Positions 25,264 to 34,513 are shown, counted from the first letter of the stretch. The stretch is DNA of 64,000 nt from ATM1 sp003577165 (GCA_030263715.1 SZPM01000001.1:62001-126000), one strand, 5' to 3'. Numbers and translations are program-made. Notes: generated by a model not told the origin, from the sequence alone.

Positions 25264-25593
25264 TTGAAGAAGCGCGCCTTTACACTCCTCGAGGTCATGA
25301 TCGTCGTGCTGATCATCGGCATATTGATCAGCATCGCGATTCCCCAAATGATGACCGCGAGGGCGAACTCGGCAAAGAAGACGTGCCAGAGCAACCTCCG
25401 CATCTTCGATGCCGTCAAGGCGCAGTACGCGATGGAGGAGAACAAGCCAAACGAGACGCCCGTGGTCCTCGACGACCTCCTCCCTTACTTGAGAAGGGTG
25501 CCGGAGTGTCCCCTCGATGGGACGTACGACTTGACAACGGTGGGCGCGAATTCCAGTTGCAGCATCCCTGAACACGTGCACCCGGACGGATAG
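25264..25593 (+). CDS. type IV pilin-like prepilin (ComGC/GspG-like), TTG start
   Basis: 109 residues. The start is a TTG at 25264, chosen because it gives the canonical prepilin leader LKKR-A|FTLLEVMIVVLIIGIL and has TAGGAG about 12 bp upstream; no ATG fits. The family Glu+5 is present. The short globular part (CQSNLRIFDAVKAQYAMEENK...VPECPLDGTYDL) resembles class II pseudopilins with two C-terminal cysteines likely bonded. It is isolated from any other pilus gene. A rho-independent terminator follows. Confidence 0.85.
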   Translation: MKKRAFTLLEVMIVVLIIGILISIAIPQMMTARANSAKKTCQSNLRIFDAVKAQYAMEENKPNETPVVLDDLLPYLRRVPECPLDGTYDLTTVGANSSCSIPEHVHPDG

Positions 25594-25625
25594 CCGGTCG
25601 CAGATTGTGCACTCCTCAAATTGAA

Positions 25626-25650
25626 AATGCCCGAGCATTGCTCGGGCATT
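25626..25650. terminator. bidirectional terminator between prepilin and groEL
   Basis: Inverted repeat AATGCCCGAG/CTCGGGCATT with a 5-nt loop, A-rich on the left and T-rich on the right, so it can serve both convergent genes. Confidence 0.88.
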
Positions 25651-25674
25651 TCGCTTTGGCAGACCTAAAGGCCG

Positions 25675-27273
25675 CTAATGGTGCTTGCCGTCTTCTTCGG
25701 GCTTCGGCGCATCCGCGACGACGGCCTCAGTAGTCAGCAAGAGACCAGCGATTGAAGCCGCGTTCTCGAGGGCGAGGCGAACCACCTTTGTCGGATCGAT
25801 CACGCCGCTCTTGAGCAGGTCCTCGTACTTCATCGTCGCGACATTGAAGCCGACTGCTCCGGATGTGCCGCGAGACTTTTCGACGACGTTGCGCCCGTCG
25901 GTGCCAGCATTGTCGGCGATGATTCGCATCGGCGCTGTTGCTGCCTTCGCAACGATCCGCGCGCCGAACTTCTCGTCGCTCTTGAGATCTAACGATTGGA
26001 TCGCATCCGTCGCGCGCAGCAGCGCGAGGCCGCCTCCCGGAACGATGCCCTCCTCGATGGCGGCGCGGGTTGCGTTGAGGGCGTCTTCGATCCGCGCCTT
26101 GCGCTCCTTCATCTCCGACTCCGTCGCCGCGCCGACTTTGACCACCGACACGCCGCCGACCAGCTTCGCGAGGCGCTCCGACAATTTCTCCTTGTCGTAA
26201 CTGCTCTTCGTTTCCTTTATCTGCTTCTTGATTTGGGCGATGCGGCCTTCGATCGCCGCCTTCTTGCCCTTGCCGCCGATGATCGTCGTGTGGTCCTTCG
26301 TAATCACGACGCGGCTGCACGTTCCGAGCATGTCGATGTCAACGTTCTCCAACTTCATGCCGAGATCTTCGCTGATGACTTGGCCGCCTGTGAGGATGGC
26401 CATGTCCGCCAGCATCTCCTTGCGACGATCGCCGAAACCCGGCGCCTTAACAGCAGCACACCGAAGGCCCGCGCGGATTCGGTTGAGGACGAGGACTGCA
26501 AGAACCTCGTTCTCTAAGTCTTCTGCAACCACGACGATCGGCCGACCGAGGCGAGCGACCTTTTCGAGGAACGGAAGGATGTCGGCAACGCTCGAGATCT
26601 TCTTTTCGTGGAAGAGGATGAGCGGATCTTCGTACACAGCCTCCATGCGCTCCGGGCTCGTGACGAAATACGGGCTCATGTACCCTTTGTCGAACCTCAA
26701 GCCCTCGACGTCCTCCACGTCGATGTCGAGCGCCTTGCTCTCCTCGACGGTTACGACTCCCTCCAGGCCGACTCGATACACGGTCTTTCCGACGATCTCT
26801 CCGATTTCGTGGCTGTTTGCAGAGATCGAGGCGACTTGAATCGCGCCTGACTCGTCCTTCAGTTTCTTCGACTGCTTCGAGAGGTGCTCCACCATAGCGC
26901 GCACGGCCTTGTCGATGCCGCGCTTCAGCGCCATGGGATTCGCTCCGGCGCCGATGCTCTTGAACCCTTCTTGGTAGATGGCATGAGCCAGAACGGTCGC
27001 CGTGGTGGTTCCGTCACCTGCTTCGTCGTTCGTCTTCGTCGAAACTTCGCGCACGAGCGAAGCGCCGATCTGCTCGAAACGGTCCTCGAGTTCGACTTCC
27101 TTCGCAATCGTCGCACCGTCGTCGATGATCGTCGGGCCGCCGAACTTCTTTTCGAGACCGACTGTGCGGCCTCGCGGACCAAGCGTCACCTTTACGATGT
27201 CGGCGAGCTTGTTCACGCCCGACGCGATCGCCGCGCGCGCATCGACACCGTATTTCAAGTGCTTGGCTGCCAT
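25675..27273 (-). CDS. groL: chaperonin GroEL (Hsp60)
   Basis: 532 residues. ATP-site and allosteric motifs are intact: VTLGPRGRTVGLEKKFG, AGDGTTTATVLAHAI, PGFGDRRKEML, and the equatorial GIVPGGGLALLR. The tail ends PKPEEDGKHH and lacks the GGM-repeat tail common in GroEL, which normally sits in the folding cavity. The start codon overlaps the groES stop (TAATG). Controlled with groES by an upstream CIRCE. It is the folding chamber for newly made and stressed cytosolic proteins. Confidence 0.97.
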   Translation of the reverse strand: MAAKHLKYGVDARAAIASGVNKLADIVKVTLGPRGRTVGLEKKFGGPTIIDDGATIAKEVELEDRFEQIGASLVREVSTKTNDEAGDGTTTATVLAHAIYQEGFKSIGAGANPMALKRGIDKAVRAMVEHLSKQSKKLKDESGAIQVASISANSHEIGEIVGKTVYRVGLEGVVTVEESKALDIDVEDVEGLRFDKGYMSPYFVTSPERMEAVYEDPLILFHEKKISSVADILPFLEKVARLGRPIVVVAEDLENEVLAVLVLNRIRAGLRCAAVKAPGFGDRRKEMLADMAILTGGQVISEDLGMKLENVDIDMLGTCSRVVITKDHTTIIGGKGKKAAIEGRIAQIKKQIKETKSSYDKEKLSERLAKLVGGVSVVKVGAATESEMKERKARIEDALNATRAAIEEGIVPGGGLALLRATDAIQSLDLKSDEKFGARIVAKAATAPMRIIADNAGTDGRNVVEKSRGTSGAVGFNVATMKYEDLLKSGVIDPTKVVRLALENAASIAGLLLTTEAVVADAPKPEEDGKHH

Positions 27274-27617
27274 TACCGGCCCACCTTAGCCTTCTGCTTC
27301 TCCTTGCTCGCGGGCTTCGACGCGCTCGCGCCCGTGACGATTGCAAGAACGTCGTCCTGACGCAAGATCACGAGGTCTTCGCCATCGAGTTTGATGTCTG
27401 TGCCGGAATACTTGCCGTATAGCACGACGTCGTTCGGCTTGACTTCCATCTCCGTGAACTTGCCGTTGTCCAACTGCTTGCCGGGACCTACTGCGAGGAC
27501 GGTTCCGCGAAGCGGCTTCTCCTGCGCCGTGTCCGGCAGCAGAATTCCGGACGCAGTCGCGGCCTCTCGCGAGTCGGGTCGAACGATAATGCGGTCGTTA
27601 AGAGGTTGAATCTTCAT
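27273..27617 (-). CDS. groS: co-chaperonin GroES (Hsp10)
   Basis: 114 residues. Core is standard: IQPLNDRIIVRPDSREAATASGILLPDTAQEKP with the mobile loop, GTVLAVGPGK, and DVVLYGKYSGTDIKLDGEDLVIL. It then carries an extra lysine/alanine-rich tail of about 18 residues (TGASASKPASKEKQKAKVG) beyond the usual VLAIV end. Caps GroEL. Immediately upstream lies a CIRCE operator. Confidence 0.96.
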   Translation of the reverse strand: MKIQPLNDRIIVRPDSREAATASGILLPDTAQEKPLRGTVLAVGPGKQLDNGKFTEMEVKPNDVVLYGKYSGTDIKLDGEDLVILRQDDVLAIVTGASASKPASKEKQKAKVGR

Positions 27618-27642
27618 CCTTTGAGCCTCCGATCGAATGGAA

Positions 27643-27674
27643 TTAGCACTCAGTGCGATCGAGTGCTAATTATA
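27643..27674 (-). promoter_or_regulatory. CIRCE operator and -10 box of groES-groEL
   Basis: A perfect CIRCE, TTAGCACTC-N9-GAGTGCTAA, occupies 27643-27669. On the minus strand a consensus TATAAT lies at 27674-27669, overlapping the operator edge, so HrcA bound here would block RNA polymerase. The -35 is weak (near 27691-27696, inside the end of ygfZ). hrcA itself is not in the window. Confidence 0.95.
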
Positions 27675-27688
27675 CTACGACGTCTGGG

Positions 27689-28735
27689 CTACCGACCGCG
27701 CAAGGGGAAGTGCTCGACGCGCGCCTGAACCGGCCCCGACTCGCTCACGACGGTGACCGCAGAACCCGGAACCGCCGCCTCGCGCCTCAGAAGCGCGCCG
27801 GCGATGAACCCGGACTCCGGCGACCATCCTACGCTCGTGACTTTCCCCGCGTCCTCTCTTGCCGCGGCGCGAATCCGATCTCCGCGGCTGACTGCGCCTT
27901 CGCACCTGAGTCCCATCCATGTGCGGTTCACGTGACCCCTGGAGTAGATGCGGTGCACCACTTCCTGTCCCGTGTAGCAGCCCTTCGTGAAACTCACGTT
28001 CGCCTCGACGAACGCCGGCCCCAACTCCATCACCAGGGTGTTCTCGTCGTAGTCGAAGGCGTTTCGCGGAATGCCGGCCTCCAGTCGGGCTACATCGAAA
28101 GTGGCTTCGGAACAAACCGCCGTCGTGGCCAGCGCCTCTTCGAGGGTGGTGAACTGGTGCTCGGGGCAGATCACAGTCCACCCGCCGCTGCCCGTCGCGT
28201 CGTGCCGCAGGAACAGGCACGGCTCCATGGCTCCACTGCCGGGCCCCGCGCTCAGCCTCGGCAATTCCGTGGCCTGGGAGAGCGCCCGAGACGCGTTCGG
28301 CCCCTGGACAGAGATGATCCTGTGGCCGGCGATTCCTTCGAGAACCACGTCCTCCAGGATCAGCATTCGATCGAGCCTCTCAACGGTCGCGTCGAAGCGA
28401 CCCTCCGGGACGAGCGCGATGAACCGATCCTCCAGCGCCCAAAGGCTGATTGCGGAGACGACCTGCCCCGTGGGAGTGAGAACGCATGCATCCAAGTGGG
28501 ACCCAGCCTCGAAGTCCCGCAGGTCGTTGGTCACTTGGCCCTGCAGCCAGGCCTTCCTGTCCTCCCCGGCGATGCTGAGGGCCTTCAGCCAGGTCTGGAG
28601 GATCCGCACGCAGTCTTCCCGAAGCGCGCGGTACTCGACCGCGATCTCCTCAGAGGGAACCAGAGTCTTCGAACTTGTCGTGTCTCGTCTTGGCATTGGC
28701 GTGGGCGTGGAGGCGAGACGCGCATCTCCAGCCAT
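27689..28735 (-). CDS. ygfZ: YgfZ/GcvT-like folate-binding protein
   Basis: 348 residues with GcvT fold. The diagnostic KGCYTGQEVVHRI motif (K-G-C-Y-T-G-Q-E) identifies the YgfZ family, which uses folate to help repair or assemble iron-sulfur clusters in MiaB and related enzymes. Other landmarks: WLQGQVTNDLR near the N-terminus and DYDENTLVMELG. The first 20 residues are low-complexity, so an internal start is possible. Its 3' end contains the -35 region of the groES promoter. Confidence 0.9.
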   Translation of the reverse strand: MAGDARLASTPTPMPRRDTTSSKTLVPSEEIAVEYRALREDCVRILQTWLKALSIAGEDRKAWLQGQVTNDLRDFEAGSHLDACVLTPTGQVVSAISLWALEDRFIALVPEGRFDATVERLDRMLILEDVVLEGIAGHRIISVQGPNASRALSQATELPRLSAGPGSGAMEPCLFLRHDATGSGGWTVICPEHQFTTLEEALATTAVCSEATFDVARLEAGIPRNAFDYDENTLVMELGPAFVEANVSFTKGCYTGQEVVHRIYSRGHVNRTWMGLRCEGAVSRGDRIRAAAREDAGKVTSVGWSPESGFIAGALLRREAAVPGSAVTVVSESGPVQARVEHFPLRGR

Positions 28736-28773
28736 GGATTCTACGTTAGATACCTCGTGGGAGTGGCAAGGTC

Positions 28774-29574
28774 TTGATCTGGTGGCTGATCGGCGGGTTG
28801 CTCACGGCAGGGGGGCTTGCCGACTCCAAGATCGCGGACTTCCAGCGTTCTGCCGCCCGTGACATCGCCGCGGTCCTCGACGGCCCCGCCAAGCGGGTGA
28901 GCGTTCGCGTTAAGGTGGACGGGTTGTTCACTCTGCCCACCGGTGCGCTCGCCTCAGTTCGCCTCCAGGCGTCGAAGTTCAGCGTATCGGGCATCCCCCT
29001 CTTCTGCGATGCATCGCGGGGCAAAACCGCGAAGATCGGCGCCCTGAACCTGGAGTTGTCTGACTTCGTGTTGCGAGGCCTCCGGATCGAGAAACTCACC
29101 GCCTCGATTCCCGGATGCGAGTACGACCTCGACGTCGCCAAGCGCGACAAGATTGTTCGGCTCGCGAAGTCCGGAGCGGGCCCCGGCGCGGCGACAGTCC
29201 GCGAATCCGACCTCGCCGCGTTCCTGCTACACAAGTACCGGGACTTCGAGACGGTCCAGGTCAGGCTGAAGAGCGGCCACGCCTTCGTAAAGGGAAGAGG
29301 CAAGTTCGGCCTGTTTCAGTCGGATTTCTACGTAATCGCGAAGTTGGCGCCGCGTGACCCCAGGAAGATCGATCTCTCGGAGGCGACCGTCTTCCTGGAC
29401 GGCTCCTTGGTGGATCCAGCGGCATCTCGGGCGCTGTTGGATTCCGTGAACCCGGTCATGGACCTCGACGAGGACCTCGGCCTGCACGGCGCATTCGACG
29501 TCGCCAAAATCGAAGTCGTCGAAGGCGAAATGCGCCTCGTCGGGCAGGCGCGAATTCCCAACCGGCCGGAATGA
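28774..29574 (+). CDS. DUF2993/LmeA-like lipid-binding-fold protein
   Basis: 266 residues from a TTG at 28774 (divergent from ygfZ, 38 bp between starts). A short N-terminal hydrophobic stretch (IWWLIGGLLTAGGLA) is followed by a repetitive beta structure: VSVRVKVDGLFTLPTGALASVRLQA, then LELSDFVLRGLRIEKLTA, as in DUF2993 proteins. Mycobacterial LmeA of this family binds phosphatidylinositides in the periplasm. Assignment rests on pattern, not on a specific motif. Confidence 0.65.
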   Translation: MIWWLIGGLLTAGGLADSKIADFQRSAARDIAAVLDGPAKRVSVRVKVDGLFTLPTGALASVRLQASKFSVSGIPLFCDASRGKTAKIGALNLELSDFVLRGLRIEKLTASIPGCEYDLDVAKRDKIVRLAKSGAGPGAATVRESDLAAFLLHKYRDFETVQVRLKSGHAFVKGRGKFGLFQSDFYVIAKLAPRDPRKIDLSEATVFLDGSLVDPAASRALLDSVNPVMDLDEDLGLHGAFDVAKIEVVEGEMRLVGQARIPNRPE

Positions 29575-29698
29575 CGCGGCAGCCCGCCGCCAGTCCGCTC
29601 TGAAAGTCGGAACCTCTTCGTCTTGTATTCGATAGAATCCGCTAACGGCTTCGCGGCAGGTTACTGCGCGCGCGGCAGACACGCACGGGAGGGGGAAA

Positions 29699-31846
29699 AT
29701 GCTGCTTGCACAGATTGAAACGATGGGGACGGGCAACCCTTACAAGGGTTTCGTGCTCGCCGTCCTCTTTTGCCTCGCGGGGACCGGGATCGGCGCGTTG
29801 CTCGTCGGACGACTCGTCCAGTCTCTCCCGAAGACCGCTCAGTGGGGCCTCTGCGGCGGAATCGGTCTCGGCTTCGTGGGCCTGGCGACTTTCTTTCTTG
29901 GACTTTTCGGCTTTCCGGACAACTTCGTCCCCTACTTCCTCGTGCTTGCCGTCATCGGCGCGTTTGGCATTTGGCGACACCGCCAGCATCTCTTTGCGCC
30001 CGGCGGTGCGGAGTCTGTCGCTCTTCCTGCGCTCGTCTTCTTCATCCTTCTCACTCGTTTGCCGGCGGCGCTAACTCCGAGCACAGGCGCTGACTGGGAT
30101 TCGATCAGCCATCAGATGGCGATGTCGAAGGAGTGGATCAGTGACGGGAAACTGAGTTACATCCCGTGGATGCACCACAGCAACATCCCGGCAACAGTGA
30201 ACCTCCTTTACGTATGGGGCTTAGATCTCGGAGGACACTTCGGCGAGGGAATCAACTGGTTCTATGCGCAAGCCGGCGCGAAAACGATCGCGTGGATGCT
30301 CGGACTGTTCGCGATTCTGTCGGTGGGGGGCCTGACAGCGCACCGATTCGGTCGAACAGCCGGCAACGTGGCCGCTCTTGCATTCGCGGTAACGCCTGTC
30401 GTCCTCTGGGAATTCGGCACGGCGTATCAGGATGTTTCTCACGCTCTCTTTGCCGGCTCGGCCATGATCCTCGCGGCCTTCGCGTTCACGGAACGAAAGC
30501 GCGAGTACATGATCCTTGCAGGAATCCTGCTCGGGTTTGGCCTTGGCACAAAGTACACCGCATTTCAGTTTGGCGCGGCCCTGGGTCTCACGCTCTTACT
30601 TGCCGGGTTCCTTGTCAAGAACAAAGGCGAAGAGCCTGCGAAACCTGCGCGAGGACTCGTGCAGGCGCTGTGGATCGGCTTGATCGCGCTCGTTCTCGCC
30701 TCGCCCTGGTACGTGAGGAACGTCGTAAACACGGGGAATCCCGTCTATCCGTTCTACTACTCCGTCTTCGATGGCAAGAACTGGAGCGAGGCGAACGCTC
30801 ACGCATACGCGGTGGAGCAATCGCAGTTCGGAATCGGACAGCAGTACGATGCGAGCGGAGAGTTCACGGGTCGCTCGCCGACAGCGATTCCTGGATCGGT
30901 GACCGCGCTCGCAATTCAGCCGGATCGGCAGATCAATGGCGGCCTCCCGCTTGGAGCGATCGGCCCGCTCTTCGTGATCGGCATTCTCTTTTGGATCGTT
31001 TCCGGCAAGTCGAAAGCCGAGCACGGCCTGCTGATTTCGATGATCGCGATTTCGCTGCTCACCTGGTTCTTCTTAACGCAGCAGTCGCGCTACATCATTA
31101 CTCTGATGGTTCCCGGTGCGTTCCTAATCGGTGGCGCATTCGCGGCTCTGCCGCGAGCGTTCTCTGTGCTCACTTCCACGGGAATCGCGCTTCAATCGGC
31201 TTACACTCTCTACCTCTTCGTTTGGCTCGGGCTTCAGCCTGAAGTCGGCGCGCTCCGGGCAGAGATTAACCAACTCGCCGCCGAGAACCCGCCGGAGCAC
31301 TATCTCACTGAAGCGATTTTTGAGAATCAGGGAGATCTGCAGCAGCTTCGTTTTCCGTTCTGGGAAGCTAACAGCCAGCTCAACGAGATCGGCGCGGCCG
31401 CTCGTGCCGCCGGCCAGCCCCCCCCAAAGGTCGCCCTATTCGACGAAGTTCGAGGCTACTACCTGACCGTTCCATATATGTGGGCCAATCCGGGCGTGCA
31501 CACGCTGATCCCCTACGACAAGATCAAGACGGCCAAGGAATTCGTAGACGCTCTGCGGTCTCTCGGGGTCACGCACGTTTACATCAACCTCGACGCCAAC
31601 ATCATCGGCCAAGACCGGAGGCTCTATCTCTCGTCGAAGATCTGCAATGTCGCCGACTGGTTCACAAGGGAAGAGCCACCCCAACTGGCAAACTACCAGC
31701 AGTGGATCCTCGATTCGGCCGCCGAGGGGCTGATGCAGCTGTATAACACTTACGATCAGCCGCTCGAACCCATTCCGAACACGTCGGACATGAGGCGGCT
31801 GCCACCGCGCGGTCTGCTGCTTCAAATGGTTCAGCCCGAAGAGTAA
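29699..31846 (+). CDS. polytopic GT-C-type membrane glycosyltransferase (PMT/ArnT-like)
   Basis: 715 residues from an ATG preceded by GGGAGGGGG. About ten or more transmembrane helices fill residues 15-520, then a periplasmic tail (about 525-715). After the second or third helix comes TGADWDSISHQMAMSKEWIS, an acidic loop typical of the catalytic site of lipid-linked-sugar GT-C enzymes. The helix FGLGTKYTAFQFGAALGLTLLLAGFLV matches the PMT_2-like hydrophobic core. The likely donor is a polyprenyl-phosphate sugar; acceptor unknown. The 124 bp upstream carry nothing else obvious. The gene ends overlapping the convergent alr by 16 bp. Confidence 0.82.
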   Translation: MLLAQIETMGTGNPYKGFVLAVLFCLAGTGIGALLVGRLVQSLPKTAQWGLCGGIGLGFVGLATFFLGLFGFPDNFVPYFLVLAVIGAFGIWRHRQHLFAPGGAESVALPALVFFILLTRLPAALTPSTGADWDSISHQMAMSKEWISDGKLSYIPWMHHSNIPATVNLLYVWGLDLGGHFGEGINWFYAQAGAKTIAWMLGLFAILSVGGLTAHRFGRTAGNVAALAFAVTPVVLWEFGTAYQDVSHALFAGSAMILAAFAFTERKREYMILAGILLGFGLGTKYTAFQFGAALGLTLLLAGFLVKNKGEEPAKPARGLVQALWIGLIALVLASPWYVRNVVNTGNPVYPFYYSVFDGKNWSEANAHAYAVEQSQFGIGQQYDASGEFTGRSPTAIPGSVTALAIQPDRQINGGLPLGAIGPLFVIGILFWIVSGKSKAEHGLLISMIAISLLTWFFLTQQSRYIITLMVPGAFLIGGAFAALPRAFSVLTSTGIALQSAYTLYLFVWLGLQPEVGALRAEINQLAAENPPEHYLTEAIFENQGDLQQLRFPFWEANSQLNEIGAAARAAGQPPPKVALFDEVRGYYLTVPYMWANPGVHTLIPYDKIKTAKEFVDALRSLGVTHVYINLDANIIGQDRRLYLSSKICNVADWFTREEPPQLANYQQWILDSAAEGLMQLYNTYDQPLEPIPNTSDMRRLPPRGLLLQMVQPEE

Positions 31847-32934
31847 GAACGAGGCACGCGGGCCATGATTCGCGTCGGGATCTCGTGCGGGGTCGTCCCG
31901 ACGAGCGTCGCGAGTTCGCGCGCCGTCACTTCTCCGAGGACCAGGCCGACGTCATCCCCGATTTTCGCTTCGGGGATGTCCGTGACGTCTACCATCATCT
32001 GATCCATAGCAACCAGGCCCGTGATCGGCGCCCTGCGCCCATGAATGAGAACGCATCCAACATTGCTGAGCGCGCGGGGGTATCCGTCGCCATATCCCAC
32101 GCCGACGGTAGCGATGCGGCTCTCGCGGTCGAGTCTGCACGTGCAGTTGTATCCGACCGTGCTCCCTGCAGGCAGCGTCCGCATGGCCATGATCCGCGTC
32201 TTCCATCGGAGGATCGGCTCGACGTCCAGTTCTGGAAAGTCGATGTGCTTGATTCCATAGGAGAACACGCCAATGCGCGCCATGTCCATCTGCATCTCCG
32301 GGCGGAGCATGGACGCGGAACTATTCGCGCAATGACGGATCGGCGGCGCGACTCCAAGTGACTCCATCTGCGCCAGAGCGTGCCGGAACGATTCGAACTG
32401 CTTGGTCGTGAATTCGTGATCCCCCCCCGCGTTCGCGAAGTGAGTCGAAACCCCCTCGATTTCGACATTGGGAAGTTTCGACACGCGCAGCGCCATGTCT
32501 GGTGCGAGGTGGGGAAGAACCCCGAACCTTGCCATCCCCGTGTCCACCTTCAGGTGAACCTTCGCGATCTTTCCCTGCTTCTGAGCGGCCTCCGAGATCG
32601 CCTCCGCGATTTCGAGAGTGTCCACCGTTGTGCGGAGGTCGTAATGGACCGTCTGTGGCGCCTCGAGCGGCAGAATCGGCGCAAGCACCAGAACGGGCTT
32701 TTGAATCTCGGCTTCGCGAACTGCAATCCCCTCCTGTGCGGTCGCGACGGCAAGCCAGTCCGCGCCGGAATTCGCAGCGGTCCTGCAAATCGGAATCAGC
32801 CCGTGGCCGTATGCGTTCGCCTTGACCACTAAGCAGAAGCGAACGGGTGGGCTCAGCCGTTTGCGAATGGCCTGAAGGTTTCTTCGGAACGCGCCGAGGT
32901 CGATCTCGGCCCAGGTCCGAGGAAAGGTGGCCAT
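31831..32934 (-). CDS. alr: alanine racemase
   Basis: 367 residues. PLP lysine is Lys38 in LVVKANAYGHG; the second catalytic base region is VGYNCTCRLDRESRIATVGVGYGDGYPRALSN split around the active-site Tyr. Other motifs: VHLKVDTGMARFGV, HFANAGGDHEFT and RIGVFSYGI. It interconverts L- and D-alanine for peptidoglycan. The gene downstream on the minus strand is separated by a convergent overlap with the glycosyltransferase gene; upstream, the NAGPA-domain gene ends 18 bp away. Confidence 0.95.
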   Translation of the reverse strand: MATFPRTWAEIDLGAFRRNLQAIRKRLSPPVRFCLVVKANAYGHGLIPICRTAANSGADWLAVATAQEGIAVREAEIQKPVLVLAPILPLEAPQTVHYDLRTTVDTLEIAEAISEAAQKQGKIAKVHLKVDTGMARFGVLPHLAPDMALRVSKLPNVEIEGVSTHFANAGGDHEFTTKQFESFRHALAQMESLGVAPPIRHCANSSASMLRPEMQMDMARIGVFSYGIKHIDFPELDVEPILRWKTRIMAMRTLPAGSTVGYNCTCRLDRESRIATVGVGYGDGYPRALSNVGCVLIHGRRAPITGLVAMDQMMVDVTDIPEAKIGDDVGLVLGEVTARELATLVGTTPHEIPTRIMARVPRSYSSG

Positions 32935-32952
32935 GCGGCCTCGGATTTTACG

Positions 32953-33735
32953 CTATGGGGAACCTGCGATCCGCGGCGCTGCGATCGGCGGGTAAGTCTT
33001 CCATGCCGCGCCCGGCTCCTCGTATACGACCAGCAGATTGCTCAAATGCCGTTGCGGGCTGATTTTGAGTTCGCCTCGATAGTAGAGCGCGGTCGAGCCG
33101 CCACCATCCAACACCATCGCGTTCTTCGCGCCGAATGCTTTGAAGGCGGATGCCGTTTCGCTGAGCGTCGCCGAAGAGCGAGTGACGAGCATCACCAGCT
33201 TAGAGTGCTCCGTCAGGCCGACGCCGGAGCGAGGCGCGGAGCTCCAAACGCGAGGATCACGGAACTTCTGGCCGCGCGGATACACCGATGCGCTGCCGCT
33301 GTTCAGCACGCGCACGCCTCCTCGCAACACAAAGCGGTACGCGTCCATGTCGAACGACCGCCCCGGTTTTGGATCGAGGATCTGCGCCTCGTTGAAGTAG
33401 TCGATCACGAGACAGCTTCCGTGGCTGCCGCTCGCGAGTCGGGTGCCATCCACGACAACCGCCCCCACCGGAATCCCAGTCCTCGTGTCGAAGAACGTCC
33501 CCGTCATTGCAGCAGCCGGCTGGCTCTCGCGAATCATCGTCCGGATGGAACGGAGCCGATCCGTGCTGGGGTTGATCACCCCCGAGACCTTGACGTCTTC
33601 CGACGAAAGGTTCACGATGACTGCGTGCCAGTGCTTACCGCCAACCAAGCGGGTCTCATACGCGACGTCGCCGGCCTGAACGGCGAATGCCGTTCCGCAG
33701 ACTGCCGCCGCCGCGAATGCGAAGGGTCCTCTCAT
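32953..33735 (-). CDS. exported phosphodiester glycosidase-family (NAGPA/DUF2233) protein
   Basis: 260 residues with a signal peptide (MRGPFAFAAAAVCGTAFAVQAG). The NAGPA domain shows TGTFFDTRTGIPVGAVVVDG and the signature KNAMVLDGGGSTALYYRG with conserved aspartate. Family members remove GlcNAc-phosphodiester caps or act on cell-surface glycans. It precedes alr in the same direction, consistent with a cell-envelope role. Confidence 0.88.
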   Translation of the reverse strand: MRGPFAFAAAAVCGTAFAVQAGDVAYETRLVGGKHWHAVIVNLSSEDVKVSGVINPSTDRLRSIRTMIRESQPAAAMTGTFFDTRTGIPVGAVVVDGTRLASGSHGSCLVIDYFNEAQILDPKPGRSFDMDAYRFVLRGGVRVLNSGSASVYPRGQKFRDPRVWSSAPRSGVGLTEHSKLVMLVTRSSATLSETASAFKAFGAKNAMVLDGGGSTALYYRGELKISPQRHLSNLLVVYEEPGAAWKTYPPIAAPRIAGSP

Positions 33736-33768
33736 AACTCCCCCACACCTCTTTTCGGTTGATTCCGG

Positions 33769-34482
33769 TCAGGCCCTTCGTACCCAAACGTGCCGCGATA
33801 CGTCCCGCCCAACCGTGAGTTTACGGTCCCCAGCCCGGAGATGGACCAGGTCGTCGAACTCCGTTCGCCCCTCGACCTCGACCTTCCTCCCAGGAACCAA
33901 ACCGGCCTCCTCCAAGAATCGAAGGAAATCATATCCCTCGTTCGTAACCTTTTGGACGACCCAGACCTGCCCTTCCGCCGCACGGTAAAGCGGAATGCTC
34001 CCATCTTCGGTGTCTGGATCGATCGGATTTCCATGGGGACAGGTGGCTGGCCGGCCTAAGCGGTCGAAGATCTGGTCCACCACGTCGCCGGACACGTGGT
34101 GCTCCAATTTGCACGCGATCTCATGGACATCATTCCATGGAAGTCCGACGACGTCCACCAGGAACCGTTTCAGAATGCGGTGCGTCCGGGTGAGTTGCTT
34201 GGCGAGCCTCTCCCCCTCCTCAGTGAGTTCGATGGACCGATAGGGTTCATGCTTGACCAGCCTGAGGTCCTTGAGCCGCCTCAGCATGGCCGACGCGCTC
34301 CCGGCGGAGACGCACATGTACTCGGCCAAATCCCCCGTCGTGACCTTGCCCAGAGCTTCCCGAAGCCGGAAGATGCCCTCGACGTACTCCTCGACGATCT
34401 CCGTCACCTCTCGTCGAGTCTTGTGGTGCTCGCCCGGCCTGCAGCTCGCTGGGACCCGCAGGGAGGTGTCGTGTCCGGCCAT
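33769..34482 (-). CDS. DtxR/MntR-family metal-dependent transcriptional repressor
   Basis: 237 residues from the ATG at 34482 (an ATG at 34491 is also in frame). N-terminal winged helix (EYVEGIFRLREALGKVTTGDLAEYMCVSAGSASAMLRRL), the metal-binding dimerisation domain with HEIACKLEHHVSGDVVDQI and CPHGNPID, and a C-terminal SH3/FeoA-like domain (about 165-237). Controls Mn or Fe uptake in response to metal. No transporter lies nearby. A TATAAT at 34495-34490 sits 7-12 bp before the chosen start, which suggests a leaderless mRNA. Confidence 0.93.
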   Translation of the reverse strand: MAGHDTSLRVPASCRPGEHHKTRREVTEIVEEYVEGIFRLREALGKVTTGDLAEYMCVSAGSASAMLRRLKDLRLVKHEPYRSIELTEEGERLAKQLTRTHRILKRFLVDVVGLPWNDVHEIACKLEHHVSGDVVDQIFDRLGRPATCPHGNPIDPDTEDGSIPLYRAAEGQVWVVQKVTNEGYDFLRFLEEAGLVPGRKVEVEGRTEFDDLVHLRAGDRKLTVGRDVSRHVWVRRA

Positions 34483-34513
34483 CGGACCCATTATACAAAG
34501 GGTGCGGCCGGGG

